The notes under the pieces were generated by a model. It worked only from the letters and a program-made list of their open reading frames with translations, was not told the origin of the DNA and did no database searches. Positions 10,421-20,427 of a stretch of DNA of 64,000 bases are shown in pieces; position 1 is the stretch's first letter; each line of letters starts with the position of its first letter. Source of the stretch: Cladopsammia gracilis (lineage: Eukaryota > Cnidaria > Anthozoa > Scleractinia > Dendrophylliidae); NCBI GenBank assembly GCA_022457155.1, contig JAJGOT010000002.1:2967001-3031000 (forward strand), given 5' to 3'. A program made the translations under genes and the position numbers.

Positions 10421-11290
10421 TTAAGAAACTTCAAAAAGATGTTCTGAATGCAATGGAATGAATGAATGCAATGAATGCAATGAATGAATGAATGCAATGG
10501 TCTGAAACTGAGGGTACTGTTTCAGCTCTTGGACAATAGGTTGCCAGGTAGCAATCATCACATGAGGTTTCTGTACTAGCTCTTGATTGGCAATCTCCAC
10601 AACCACTTTCTTCAGATTCTCCAAAGTAACCTGTGATCTACAATTGAATCTCTCCAGGAAAACAAATAGCTCATCATTTTCATCTGGAAATTCATCTTTA
10701 CTGAGGTAACTTACTGCCAACTCTTCTTCTACAGGTGACAGATATTCCATGAAAGACTCAAGAACGATACTTTCAGGAACTTCTGAATTTAATAGGCAAT
10801 AGAACATGAAAGCTTTTGATAAGAACAATGGGAAAATATGAAACTGATTTGTATCCTTTTACTAAAATTCTACCAACTGCTTCCCTCTCTTTGAGAAAAT
10901 GATCATGCCTCACAAAAGGTACCCTTTCTCTTTCCCCTATAGTCATGCTATTTGAAAACTCTTTCCAAAATAAAGAGAAAATCTCTCTGGTGACTCCAAT
11001 ACCCACACCGTCTTCTTTTTGCCCCCTCTCATTGATAATTATAAACACTAGCCCAGACTGCATGATTTTTTCATCTTTGAAATGCTCGATCATGTCTTGA
11101 CAAATGCATGAGCGGTGTACTGTTAGTGACAGCATCTGCTCTAAGCTTTCACTATTTTCTGACACTAAAGGTTACTCTGGTTCTCTTGGCATAGAAGCAT
11201 TAGCCAAATTGACATTCTCTCTCACTCCACGTTGTACACTAAATCCTTCTACTGCATCTTCAACAAAAAATAGGGGGCACTTCATCCTCA
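10421..11290 (-). pseudogene. HECT-type E3 ubiquitin ligase-like domain (passenger ORF, 3' part)
   Basis: Two overlapping frames (11165-10773 and 10828-10421) together read as the HECT N-lobe found in G2E3-like proteins of cnidarians and fish. The first has VFIIINERGQKEDGVGIGVTREIFSLFWKEF and RVPFVRHDHFLKEREAVGRILVKGY. The second has VLESFMEYLSPVEEE, ELFVFLERFNCRS and ELVQKPHVMIATWQPIVQELK. A frame change near 10800 is needed to join them. At 10440-10500 the frame runs into a gaatgaatgcaat microsatellite. The C-lobe with the catalytic cysteine, expected further downstream, is not seen. So ubiquitin transfer activity is not supported for this copy. Confidence 0.75.
10440..10502. repeat. Microsatellite, gaatgaatgcaat units
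   Basis: A short run of gaatgcaat/gaatgaatg units lies directly at the 3' end of the HECT-like frame. It may have replaced its continuation. Confidence 0.85.
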
Positions 11291-11506
11291 CTTGATGGTG
11301 CAGGGAGGCCTGTTATGAATATTAGTTTAAGCAACTTGACTCTGGGAAGCTACTTGCAGAGGTCAGGACTATAAGTGGTGCCTGGTTGAAAATAGGAAAA
11401 TCGTACCTCCCTCATTTCATGCAAAAACACAAAGGCAGTTAACTGATCATTTGCCTGTAGCTTTTCGTGCTGAAACTCTAAAGCCAGCGGTTCTGTGTCT
11501 ACTGAA

Positions 11507-12259
11507 TCAGCCATAGACTTTCATGATATTCGCGGTCCTGCTCACAACGGAATTACTGCATACTCTGCACACATCCCTGACATCATATTTAGTGTTAACT
11601 GATCCTATGGCACTACTTACAGTAGCTGATAACGTTTTCTCTTCGTTGGTAGCCTCAGATTTTTCGCCATCCTCAAATTCATCACCCATCAGATCTCGTG
11701 GTTGGGTGCGCAAACAAAAATATAAAGTAGATGAAGGATACAAAACACTGCACTTCAAGTAGTCTTCCACAGTTCCATCGTCAGGAAAATCGAAAATTGG
11801 CACTCCACTAACATCACAGATCCACTTGTTCATTTCTTCTATATGTCCAGCAAAATTATTCTTTCCACTTGGGAAGAACAACGCAGAAGCCCTCTTTACT
11901 AGGTCTTCCAACTTGAGTGGGTCTGCATTGGTGTACGATACGAATAGATTCCCACCACCATTTTTCTGTTTAACGGGAGTAAAAGTTTTGTTAGTTTGGT
12001 CATAATGCATCCATCGTATTTGTATCCTGTGCTCCTTGTCAAGTTTTCTCTTCTTGCTGGAGCTGCCTTTGCCAATGCCATGCCTTATGCGGTTCACCAA
12101 ACCTGAAACCGATTCTTCTCCACTTTGACCTCGATTACCATCATCGGTTGGGGGCGCATTTTGCAATTCACCGGAACGCCGTATTTCCTCCCGTACCGTT
12201 TGTCTGATGATAGCACATTCAAAATGGCCGTCGCTTGTCAAGAAGACCATGTGCAACAC
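11507..12259 (-). CDS. N-terminal module of the HECT-type passenger protein (250 aa, decayed gene)
   Basis: This open frame starts about 190 bp inside the right end of the transposon and points toward the HECT frames. Residues about 50-80 are basic and low-complexity (SSSKKRKLDKEHRI). Residues about 80-160 form the recognisable module: IQIRWMHYDQTNKTFTPVKQKNGGG, then LEDLVKRASALFFPSGKN and a GTVEDYLKCSVLYPSSTLYFCLRTQ segment. The same module precedes HECT domains in G2E3-like proteins encoded in fish and cnidarian genomes, from memory. After the stop at 11507 the continuation lies in other frames to 11290. It could be an intact first exon, since introns are possible, but no clean splice pair was found. 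Confidence 0.6.
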   Translation of the reverse strand: MLHMVFLTSDGHFECAIIRQTVREEIRRSGELQNAPPTDDGNRGQSGEESVSGLVNRIRHGIGKGSSSKKRKLDKEHRIQIRWMHYDQTNKTFTPVKQKNGGGNLFVSYTNADPLKLEDLVKRASALFFPSGKNNFAGHIEEMNKWICDVSGVPIFDFPDDGTVEDYLKCSVLYPSSTLYFCLRTQPRDLMGDEFEDGEKSEATNEEKTLSATVSSAIGSVNTKYDVRDVCRVCSNSVVSRTANIMKVYG

Positions 12260-12284
12260 AATCGAGGAAGATCTGATAACTACT

Positions 12285-12440
12285 CAAAAAATAAAACTGG
12301 ACTGCGGAAAATAAAACTGGACTGTGTAAAAATTAAAACTGGACTGTATAAAAATTAAAACTGGACTGTGTAAAATTAAAACTGGACTGTGTAAAAATTA
12401 GAACTGGACTGTGTAAATTACAACTGGCCCTCCTGGGCCA
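12285..12440 (-). repeat. Right subterminal repeat array of the IS3-like transposon
   Basis: Seven imperfect copies of aaataaaactggactgtgt are arranged as the mirror image of the left array. They are followed by the terminal ggccctcctgggccatcgta. Confidence 0.85.
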
Positions 12441-12445
12441 TCGTA

Positions 12446-13260
12446 CTAACCTATATTTTACCTCGCGCCATTTCTTAAACAACAAGCAGCGAATGCCGAA
12501 ACTTTTGCCAAGCTAAAATTCATTTAGCGTACACAATCAGTTGAGAGTTTCTACGAAGAGCATTCGTCTACTTAAAGAACGGGACATAGTAGTGACTACA
12601 CGAATTAAAACACAGTAAAATGGCATAGAATGTCTTAGTTACAAGTCAGTTCAGAATCAAAACAAATTGAAAAAACACACGGCTACCTAAACATAGCGGC
12701 GAAAAGTCAGAAAGAACTACAGCGTGGACAGTATGTCTTACAAAAATTCACAGCTAAAGGATACAAGAAACGGTTAAAACATCATACCTGTAGTTGTTTT
12801 GGCTTTTTAGTCCCTTCCATCAGCACCAAATTTTCAAACACGATCGAAGTACGAGCTGAGTCGATCAATGTTGTTTACAAACTTGTTCGTTTTTTAGCTC
12901 CAACAGCTGTAATGACGAGATCAGAAACTTTTCTGAAGAAGCATCAAGTTTATATCATATTCCAGAGGTGATTACTAAAGGAATTTTCCGAAAATTGTGC
13001 TCTTTCATTCACTCCTTGTCGAGCGGTTAAACTTTGAACCAGCTTTCATTCAGCTACGCCAAGAAAAGGAACACTGCGACCGCGACAACGCGAAAATTTC
13101 GCGCCCTTTTTGTCCAATCATTTCCTTCAAAATGCGAAATTTACCGCCATCGCTGGTTTATATACGTCATGTAGACATAACGTATATCGATAACTTTTTG
13201 ACCATATTTGGACAGTGTATCAATGTGTTGAATTATAAATACATATATTTAACTATTATC
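12446..13260 (+). repeat. Right part of the older repeat interrupted by the transposon
   Basis: It continues the 7955-8146 repeat: tattttacctcgcgccatt, agcagcgaatgcc, gagagtttctacgaagagc and ttcgcgccctttttgtccaatca. The same blocks appear in order at 35820-36690, where the repeat is unbroken. After 13137 it enters a segment present in inverted form at 13697-13825. Confidence 0.8.
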
Positions 13261-13825
13261 CTTCCTTTACAATTTTTTAAAATAAAGTCAGTTACGTTTA
13301 CCAGTTAGAGAAGGATCTTATGATTTCTAATAACAAAGTTGCCGATCAGGAAAATAAATGGGAAAAGTTTCAGTTATTCTGCCGCAGTAGTGAGAAAACT
13401 TATATTCTACTTTATAGTAGTAATTGTACCTAAACATTCTTTGTATCAACCATTATTATATGTATAGTAGGAAGTGTATTTTGTGTGTTTGTCGCGTTCG
13501 AAGAACGCAATCCTAATTTCGTGTTGGAGACAAATTTGAGATTTTTTGGTAGACGGTCTTCCAAATGGCCGCCCTTATTGGTTTTATTCAGGGGCTCATT
13601 TCCGCCGGAAATTCCTTCGAACGCGTCTCCATGATCTGTGATTACTGCTAGTAGTAGTAGTTTATTGATGTAGTAGTGCAAATATAAAAAAAAGTATATC
13701 GATTATAAACATATTTATAATTCAACGCATTGATACACTGCCCAAATATGGTCAAAAAGTTATCGATATACGCTATGTCTACATGACGTATATCCAACGA
13801 TAAATGTCGCATTTTGACAAGAGAA
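13137..13825. repeat. Inverted pair of about 110 bp around a central spacer
   Basis: The block 13150-13255 (tatacgtcatgtagacataa through gtgttgaattataaatac) reappears reverse-complemented at 13697-13805. The arms are about 90 percent alike by eye. The spacer holds one copy of the 160 bp MITE at 13490-13650. Confidence 0.8.
13490..13650 (+). mobile_element. 160 bp MITE, family with cgcgttcgaag ends (copy 1)
   Basis: The ends are inverted: gcgttcgaagaacgc on the left and ccttcgaacgcg on the right. The centre carries cctaatttcgtgttgg and tcttccaaatggccgccc. Further copies lie at 14547-14699 (+) and 32755-32935 (-). Each is followed on the same side by tctgtgattactgcta, so that motif belongs to the element. 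Confidence 0.8.
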
Positions 13826-13899
13826 TGCAAAAATGAAAGACCGACCTCGATATTTTTTCCTCAAACTGTGCTTTGTTATCAATGTATTGAATCATAAAA

Positions 13900-14010
13900 C
13901 TATTATTGCGCTCAAGCTTGCGTGATATCGCCTAATTCTTAGCTGACTCGGCCTTCGGCCTCGTCGGCTAAGAATTAGGCGATATCACGCGCGCTTTCGC
14001 GCTATAATAG
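13900..14010. repeat. Near-perfect 111 bp palindrome, end of a repeat family
   Basis: The arms gcctaattcttagc and gctaagaattaggc extend outward on both sides through gatatcacg to the ctataatag ends. The loop is gactcggccttcggcctcg. The same arm occurs singly at 7960-8035 and 35345-35390, which identifies it as a terminal hairpin of the repeat that hosts the IS3-like transposon. Confidence 0.85.
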
Positions 14011-14546
14011 TTAAATACATACATCCGAGAAATCTCAAACGGGACTGGCTTCGTGCACAGGCAAACCAGGATGGTCACGTAAGCTTCGCAGCAATTAGAT
14101 TATGAGCTCGAGATTTCTACCGCGTTATAGTTGATGAGGGGAATCCCGAATCAACTATTACGCATGGAAAGAAAGAGTGAATAATCTATTTTTTTAGTAT
14201 AAATCTACTAGACGTTAAAAAATTAACAATTAAACAGGCTCGCGCTTTTATTGAATAATGATATAAATAAATAACAACCGCACACACTCACTTTCTACAA
14301 CAGGATAGATAGTGAGTAGGGTAGCCGGTAAGAGAGCAGCATTCGTGATAGAAAGCTTGTAGATTTATACTAATAATGAAAACATTTTTTTCCCTAAAAT
14401 TTATAAAAACCGAAAGAATTTTTACAAAATTGAATTTATCATTTCTACATTGTTATTTTTCACCTTTGTCTTTTATTTTCTAAACGAGTTTAAAAAGAAT
14501 TTCTATTGTTTACGTCATTCATCACCTTACGGTTATGTCATTTATC

Positions 14547-14699
14547 GCGTTCGAGGAACCGAAGAACGCAATCCTAATTTCGTGTTGGTTGTCCTGTGGT
14601 TCATGTGCAGTAAAATTTGAGATTTTTTTGGTGGCCGGTCTTCCAAATCGCCGCCCCTATTTTTTTTTTTCAGGGGCCCAATCTGTGATTACTGCTACT
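14547..14699 (+). mobile_element. 160 bp MITE, cgcgttcgaag family (copy 2)
   Basis: The core matches that at 13490-13650 (gaacgcaatcctaatttcgt, ggtcttccaaatcgccgccc, caggggccca, tctgtgattactgcta). It has about 20 extra bases near 14600 and a T-run replacing part of the right arm. It is a degenerate copy. Confidence 0.75.
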
Positions 14700-15780
14700 A
14701 TACATTTATATCAAGGACGCCATTTACTTTTTTTATTCGCTGAAGGAGGCAGCAGTACGCTTCCGAAACGTCGATATTTTTAAAACTGCAGCTAGTGTCA
14801 ACTTTTCACTCTTTTATATTTACATCAGTCTGCTATGCAAATGTTTAGATTCTTCTTGACGACGCGCTATTTCAATACTGACATAATATTTATAACAGCC
14901 ATAAGTTAAAAAGAAAAGAAACGTCGTATAATACTTTCTCATTTTGTGACCTGTAGATTTTCCTTGCCGATACCTTGTTTAGCCAAAATGCTTCGTACAA
15001 AATCTCTTTTATTTTAATATTTAAGTCTGTATTTTAACTAAACTGATTAAAATAACCGACCACTCCCACTGCTTTGAGAATCCTGATTATATGGTTTTGG
15101 AGTGTTCAGAGAAAGTTCCAATGTGGATGAAATTAACTTGTTTGATTTTTTACAGCTCACACGTAGCAGTGTGAATGGTTAGAATATGCATCGTGTACTC
15201 ACCAAAATGATGGTTGTTTTTCGATTGTTCGCCTTGCAAGGCTTGTCAAGGCTAGTCAATTTATACCCTAGCTAAACTAACCCAAATTCTCTTGAGTTAG
15301 AGACCTGCTGATATTTAAAATCGTGTTTGTTCTGATTCACGCAGTTTAATTGAATGAGGTACACCAAAGAGGTGGTGTCATTTCATTATCTTTATGGTAT
15401 GCAATTAACCAAAACATAAAGTAATTTCTCGAAGATCGTGCGGGGCGTTCGCGTCATGGACATTTGAAACAAACAAGAAGAAAAAGAAGAAGAAGAAGAA
15501 AAAAGAAAAAGATGGAGTAAATAAAAAAAAGCAAGCATCCGAGACAGCTGTCATTTCTATTTACAGTGTTTGATTGGTTAGGGATCATCAATACTTGCCA
15601 AGCAAAAGTAAATAAAAAAGACGGAACAGACGGAAAATTTTCAAATCAGTCATTTAAAGTGAGTAGTCTCTTGGCGATTCATAATCAGATGTGCAGAGCA
15701 CTGAAAAACGTATGTACAAAGTTTGTTTCGTTTTTGGCGTCCTTGAATTGATTGTGAATCACTTGTATGTGTGTGAAATA

Positions 15781-16746
15781 ATGATCATGGAATCCTTGCA
15801 AAACTTCAGTTTATCAATGGAAAATACATCGAGTTCAGGCGCAAACACTGACACAATATGCTATAACATGAATGCTCCCTATTTCGCAATCGATAACTTT
15901 CTCGGATGGTATATTGCTAACTGTGTAGCGAACATTCTGTTAGCCATCGCTGCTACTTTGGAGAATTTATTAATCCTGATAGCTATCTGGAGAACCTCTA
16001 CTCTTCATACACCTTCCTATGTTTTACTGTTTTGTCTCGTGCTTTCGGACCTTGGAGTTGGGTTGGTGGCTCAACCACTTGTTGTTATTTACACCATAGC
16101 TAAAATACAAGGATTTATCAGCATGGCGTGCGTTACTGGAGTAGTCGTAGCTTTGTTAGGTACTTATTTATGCAGTATCTCGCTATTTAGCATCACGGCT
16201 GTGAGTATTGACCGATATCTAGCGTTGTATCTCCACCTGAGGTATAAACAGCTCGTCACCAATAAGCGTGTTATAGCACTGCTCGCTTGCACATGGTTGT
16301 TTGCTGCTGTTGTCCTTTTAATGTGGTTGTGGTATCCGTCCCTTACTTACGCTATAGGAGTGGCTATTGGTTTAGGCTGTATTATCATCACTTCGTTTTG
16401 CTTTTGTCGTGTCTATCTCATTTTGCGGCATCATCTTCATCAGATCCATTCGCTAAACTCTTTGAACGAAGCAACGAACGAAGCTCCGCTAACTGGCTCC
16501 AAACACTACAGACGTTCAGTACTGGGAATGTTCATGGTTTACATCCTCTTACTACTCTGTTATATCCCATACCTTTGCATATCTAGTGCGATCGTGGTTC
16601 AAGGCGTAACCATCAAAAATCGACTTATATTTGAACTGATGAGAACAGCGCTTTATGCCAATTCTGCTATGAATCCATTGATATATTGCTGGCGTCTACG
16701 AGACATAAGGACAGCTGTACTTCAACATTTGCCTTGTGCTTGGTAG
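15781..16746 (+). CDS. Class A (rhodopsin-like) GPCR, copy 1
   Basis: This intronless receptor of about 320 aa would sit in the plasma membrane. The start is taken at 15781 or 15787 because copy 2 aligns from the second Met; an upstream in-frame Met at 15691 is not conserved. The short N-terminus has N-glycosylation sequons (NFS, NTS). Seven hydrophobic segments are visible. Motifs are LSDLGVG in TM2, DRY at the end of TM3 (intact), CYIP in TM6 in place of CWxP, and NPLIY in TM7, with a short basic tail. The loop between TM4 and TM5 is very short and has no cysteine, so the usual TM3-ECL2 disulfide is absent. That resembles melanocortin/MECA-cluster receptors. The ligand cannot be told. It is one of at least three local copies. 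Confidence 0.9.
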   Translation: MIMESLQNFSLSMENTSSSGANTDTICYNMNAPYFAIDNFLGWYIANCVANILLAIAATLENLLILIAIWRTSTLHTPSYVLLFCLVLSDLGVGLVAQPLVVIYTIAKIQGFISMACVTGVVVALLGTYLCSISLFSITAVSIDRYLALYLHLRYKQLVTNKRVIALLACTWLFAAVVLLMWLWYPSLTYAIGVAIGLGCIIITSFCFCRVYLILRHHLHQIHSLNSLNEATNEAPLTGSKHYRRSVLGMFMVYILLLLCYIPYLCISSAIVVQGVTIKNRLIFELMRTALYANSAMNPLIYCWRLRDIRTAVLQHLPCAW

Positions 16747-17097
16747 CTTTTTCATCAGAGTATACGTTTGTTATACAATGCAGCATCCCAGATAAATCTA
16801 CCAGTTTAAACTTAAATATTTTAGCAAATTAACCATGCTTGAATACAAAGTTTCACAAATGGCCGGGAAAGAAAGACAAAAACGCAAACAGAATGCTACT
16901 AAATTCAGCTGTAATCCCAAACAGATACCGAGAAACTTTCGATAGTCAAATCGTATAGAAAAACCATTATGCTGAGGACATTTTTGAAAAGAAAAGAAAG
17001 GAAGAAAACAGAAACAAAGAAAATGGACGGCGGTAAAATCGCGAAAATTTGGTTTTATCGTAAAGTGACTACCCTAAAATCTCCGTAGAGAGAATAT

Positions 17098-17272
17098 AAG
17101 CTGGCTGACATTTCGGGCACTGGCCCTTCGACACAGTGATTCAGCTTTTCAATCTTTTTCGTGTGGCCAAGTTTACCATGAGTACTGAACTCAGTTCTTA
17201 AAACCTATGAAATTTTGATGTTTCGCTCCCCCACCGACGCAGGACCACAGTTTCTTTAGAAACTAAATCCTT
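17098..17272 (+). repeat. Dispersed repeat ending in ttctttagaaacta (copy 2)
   Basis: This is the same block as at 345-512, carried along by the duplication that produced the off-window copy and copy 1. I do not find it in the flank of GPCR copy 2 (22820-23400). Confidence 0.65.
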
Positions 17273-18342
17273 TATACATTTGTTGCATGAGGTAAAACCA
17301 GTTGAGTTGTTCCAAATAATTAAATTAAAGGAAGACGAAGCACAAAACTATATGTCTAAAATGGACATGTTCCAGTTTCTATAGAATGTGTTTACTAAAA
17401 AGAGCCATTTGCATTTGTTGGGTGAGAATTATAATTTAAATGTATACGGACAACTTTCATGTCGTTTTTGTAGAGTTATGTCAAAGACTGGAACAAACTT
17501 ATTCAGATGACGCAGTTTTTCGAACACGCGAAAGAAGCGTTACATGTTTCGAAAAGAAATGTTAAAGAAACGCAGTGCCTTTCTTTTTAAATAAAGTACT
17601 GCATTAATATAGGCAAATCTTAGGATGCAATTAAATTGGTCAATTTTGTTTAGGAAAATTGCTAAATTTATTACGATTTCCAAGACAGAAAAAGAACAAA
17701 TAGTTGGCAATGTTATGCCAGTTTTATTTATACAATAAGCCCATAACACATGCAGTGTTTAACTTAATGCGCTCTATTTGAGATAAGATACGGTAACACT
17801 TTCATCTGTCTTACACGTGTCTTCATACATATTTAATAGGCACATTGATTACATTGAACTTCTCACTATCTTGAACAGAAACTTACTTTACTTGAATTGA
17901 ACTGGAGGGTGGCAGCAACCAAAATGTGGCGGTTTTCCTGTCACTTGTTCAGTACCCAATGACTGGGCGATACGATAAGGTACCTAGAGCAAGAGATGAG
18001 AGACTTTCTAATTGCTTATCGTTTTCAGTTTTTTTTATTTCACTCAAAATTGGTCAATTGTTTCAAATTTGATTTCATCAATCATTTTATAATAATTTCC
18101 AACTTTCCTTTAGATGAAGAATTTGAAATTTACTCCAACACTTTCAATTTTTAAACACAGTAATCTCCACATTTTAACACTAAGATAATACTAATATGTT
18201 TCTGTATCTTTTAACGTGTACTTCAAGCCTATATGCAGAAGGGATGTCAACTGGAGTGACGTCTTCTTGTCAACTTTTTTAATTGAATTCTGCATTACAC
18301 TATGGAGGAAAAACATCACACTACACTATACAAGAATACGTT

Positions 18343-18557
18343 AAAAAAACTTTAACATGCAAGGCTGATCAGACAGCTGAATTTGTTCGGTTTCTTTCAA
18401 TATTGCCCAATATTTTGGTTAGACAAAACTAACATTCATCAGGGGCTTTCTTAGCCCCTGATGAATGTTAGTTTTCTCTAACCAAAATATTGGGCAATAT
18501 TGAAAGAAACCGAACAAATTCAGCTTTCTGATCAGCCTTGCATGTTAAAGTTTTTCT
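18343..18557. repeat. 215 bp near-perfect palindrome (foldback element)
   Basis: The arms run from aaactttaacatgcaaggct inward to aacattcatcaggggct and back out as agcccctgatgaatgtt through agccttgcatgttaaagttt. The loop is only ttctt. Mismatches are a few bases (for example gacagctg versus cagctttc). The short ORF beginning at 18500 is inside an arm and is not a gene. Confidence 0.9.
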
Positions 18558-18559
18558 TA

Positions 18560-19370
18560 TTTAGTTCATTGCTGATCCTGATCTGCACAAAGATCCAGCT
18601 ACATTTTGCTACTGTTTGTCCAAGTGGTCCTTGCATTGTTACAGACGTCATAAGAATACGTTACGTTACACTAAATATTGTTACCAAACTATGCTAAACA
18701 AATATTACAAAAGATAAAAATTGTACATTAACAATTCACACCATGTTCCACCAAGCTAACTTATTCCACCTACGGTATGTCAGCTAAACAATTATTTTTT
18801 GAAGAAACATTTTCCATTTTAGTAGCCTGAAACATGTTTCAGTCAATTGTTACACCGCCTTCTGTGACAGCTGTCACATGCACCTGTAGTCTTTCTTTTA
18901 ACTATTTCAATGAAAGACGGATAGCTGCTGAGGAGGAGCCAAATGGCTTTTTCAAGCTTCGATCGATTGATCGCGCAGGGTATATTTGCCCTCCCTGAAT
19001 ATCTCCAAAAAATATCTCAGTAAGCATCCTGATGTCTAATTTCAAAATCGAAAATTTCAGGTAAATATCTTAAATCGTTCATAAGATATGGACATTCAAT
19101 ATTTGGCCTTTTGACCACTTTTGAGCATTCTGATTGGTTGAATAAGGTCACATGACCCTTTGGCGAAACATTCAAAATATAGTTTTTCAAGTGTTTCTGT
19201 AACAGAACTGAGTTGTGCTATCAAATTCAAACGAAAAGCAACTGATTTTAAGGATTGAAACATTCTTTTAATGTAATTTTGATCTGTCAAGTCAACAGTT
19301 GAGGGAGTTTGTCAGCTGTTGATCATAGGGAATTACCAAATAAGAAAATCACAAAAACGCGTTTAGGCGG
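18560..19370. other. Intergenic between GPCR units, nothing recognised
   Basis: A/T-rich sequence without supported genes or repeats. A 19-base G run follows at about 19418-19436. Confidence 0.4.
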
Positions 19371-19783
19371 GGGGTGTTTTGCTGGGACCTAAGGGTCGGA
19401 CCATTTTTTTTCTGGAGGGGGGGGGGGGGGGGGGGAAGAAATTTTCCTTTGCAAACAATTTTTTTACTAATTGCGCCTCTGCAATCATTTTTTTTCTAAG
19501 AGCACCTTCTTGCAAACATTTGTTTTTTCATTTTTTTACAGTGCTTTATTCTCTGGTGCTAAAAACATCTGAGTTAATAAGCTATTTTTCGAAAAAAAAA
19601 TTGATTGTGCTATAGCCAATTATTTTGGCCACATACGCTCCTTGTAATTTATAGTTTGTTGTTCCTTTGTACATCACTCACGGTTTTAATTCCTACGCAG
19701 CAACTGGCGCAAATAAAGGGCACAGACAGGCCTGAATATGCAAAGGGAGTAGCAGGCTTTTTCGCGATTCCACAGTACCGAAG

Positions 19784-20176
19784 TCAGTCCTGATCCTCGT
19801 ACCACCCGTCCTGTGGTACCAGCGGTAAAGGCAGGCACATTGCTGATTTAAAATGATTCCCATCGCCATAGGTTACTCCAAAAAACTTGTAAAGAGTTAG
19901 TGATCCATTAGCTTTGATGGTGATATCGTCAGGAAGATGACATGAGACTTCTGAAACTCGCCCATTTCTCGACAGAATGTCAACGTTAAATGGCAAGACA
20001 AGTGGCATTCCGAGTGAAACTTCCACAGGCACGGTTCCAGATGAAAAATGTACCGGAAAAAAATAACAACACTTAATTCGAAAATTGAACGGAAAAAGTA
20101 TCCTCCATCTCAGACTTAGTGGGTGAAACTGAGAGTTTGACAGCTTGCGATTCTCTTCTCTTCTTATTACACGCAC
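19784..20176 (-). CDS. Uncharacterised ORF, possible terminal exon (130 aa)
   Basis: I do not recognise this protein. The frame is open for 393 bp. Its second half has ordered-protein composition with alternating hydrophobics (VEVSLGMPLVLPFNVDIL, EVSCHLPDDITIKANGSLTL, SAMCLPLPLVPQDGWYEDQD). The 5' side is preceded by a cttatag string, so it could be a last exon spliced at about 20178. No partner exon was found. It lies between the GPCR copies on the opposite strand. It may equally be a fragment of a pseudogene. Confidence 0.35.
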   Translation of the reverse strand: MRVIRREENRKLSNSQFHPLSLRWRILFPFNFRIKCCYFFPVHFSSGTVPVEVSLGMPLVLPFNVDILSRNGRVSEVSCHLPDDITIKANGSLTLYKFFGVTYGDGNHFKSAMCLPLPLVPQDGWYEDQD

Positions 20177-20280
20177 CTATAAGATATGCACTGTACTGAC
20201 CAACGGAGTTACGAATAAACGTTTACATCCCTGTGATTAAAGGAGTGACAAATTGCATATTTGCCCGGTCACGGTTTACG

Positions 20281-20427
20281 TATATGTTGTGGTGCAATTT
20301 TGTCCTTGGTGCAAATTTTATTTTTCTTTGTTCAAAACTCATTATCATACATTATCATACATTTCCATACCCAAAAACAAAGGAAAATAAAATTTGCACC
20401 AAGGACAAAATTGCACCACAACATATA
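20281..20427. repeat. 147 bp foldback element, arms about 50 bp
   Basis: The left arm starts tatatgttgtggtgcaattt and the right arm ends attgcaccacaacatata. The arms are nearly perfect complements, separated by a tcatacattatcatac spacer. It is related in its outer arm to the foldback at 43920-44013. Confidence 0.85.

Larger units (their letters stand above)
8147..12445. mobile_element. 4.3 kb IS3-like eukaryotic DNA transposon with HECT-type passenger ORF
   Basis: The termini are inverted: taagatggcccaggccagga on the left and tcctgggccatcgta on the right. Next to them lie inverted arrays of an acagtccagttttatttt motif (several copies at 8170-8300, reverse complements at 12290-12425). The flanking hexamers are acaacc (8141-8146) and ctaacc (12446-12451), a likely decayed 6 bp target-site duplication. 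Joining the flanks restores the sequence found uninterrupted at 35812-35830. Inside are a decayed IS3-like transposase on the plus strand and a HECT-type ORF on the minus strand, in convergent order. Similarity to the IS3EU group of eukaryotic transposons is from general knowledge and was not searched. Both genes carry stops or deletions, so this copy is dead. Confidence 0.85.
15255..17930 (+). repeat. Tandem duplication unit A (contains GPCR copy 1)
   Basis: The unit is homologous over its promoter side, coding region and 3' flank to 21350-23900. Upstream similarity begins near 15255/21350 and includes gagacctgctgatatttaaa and tcatttcattatctttat. Downstream similarity is patchier but continues to the ttacttgtt...gatgagagacttt block (17940-18010; 23790-23850). 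Confidence 0.8.
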
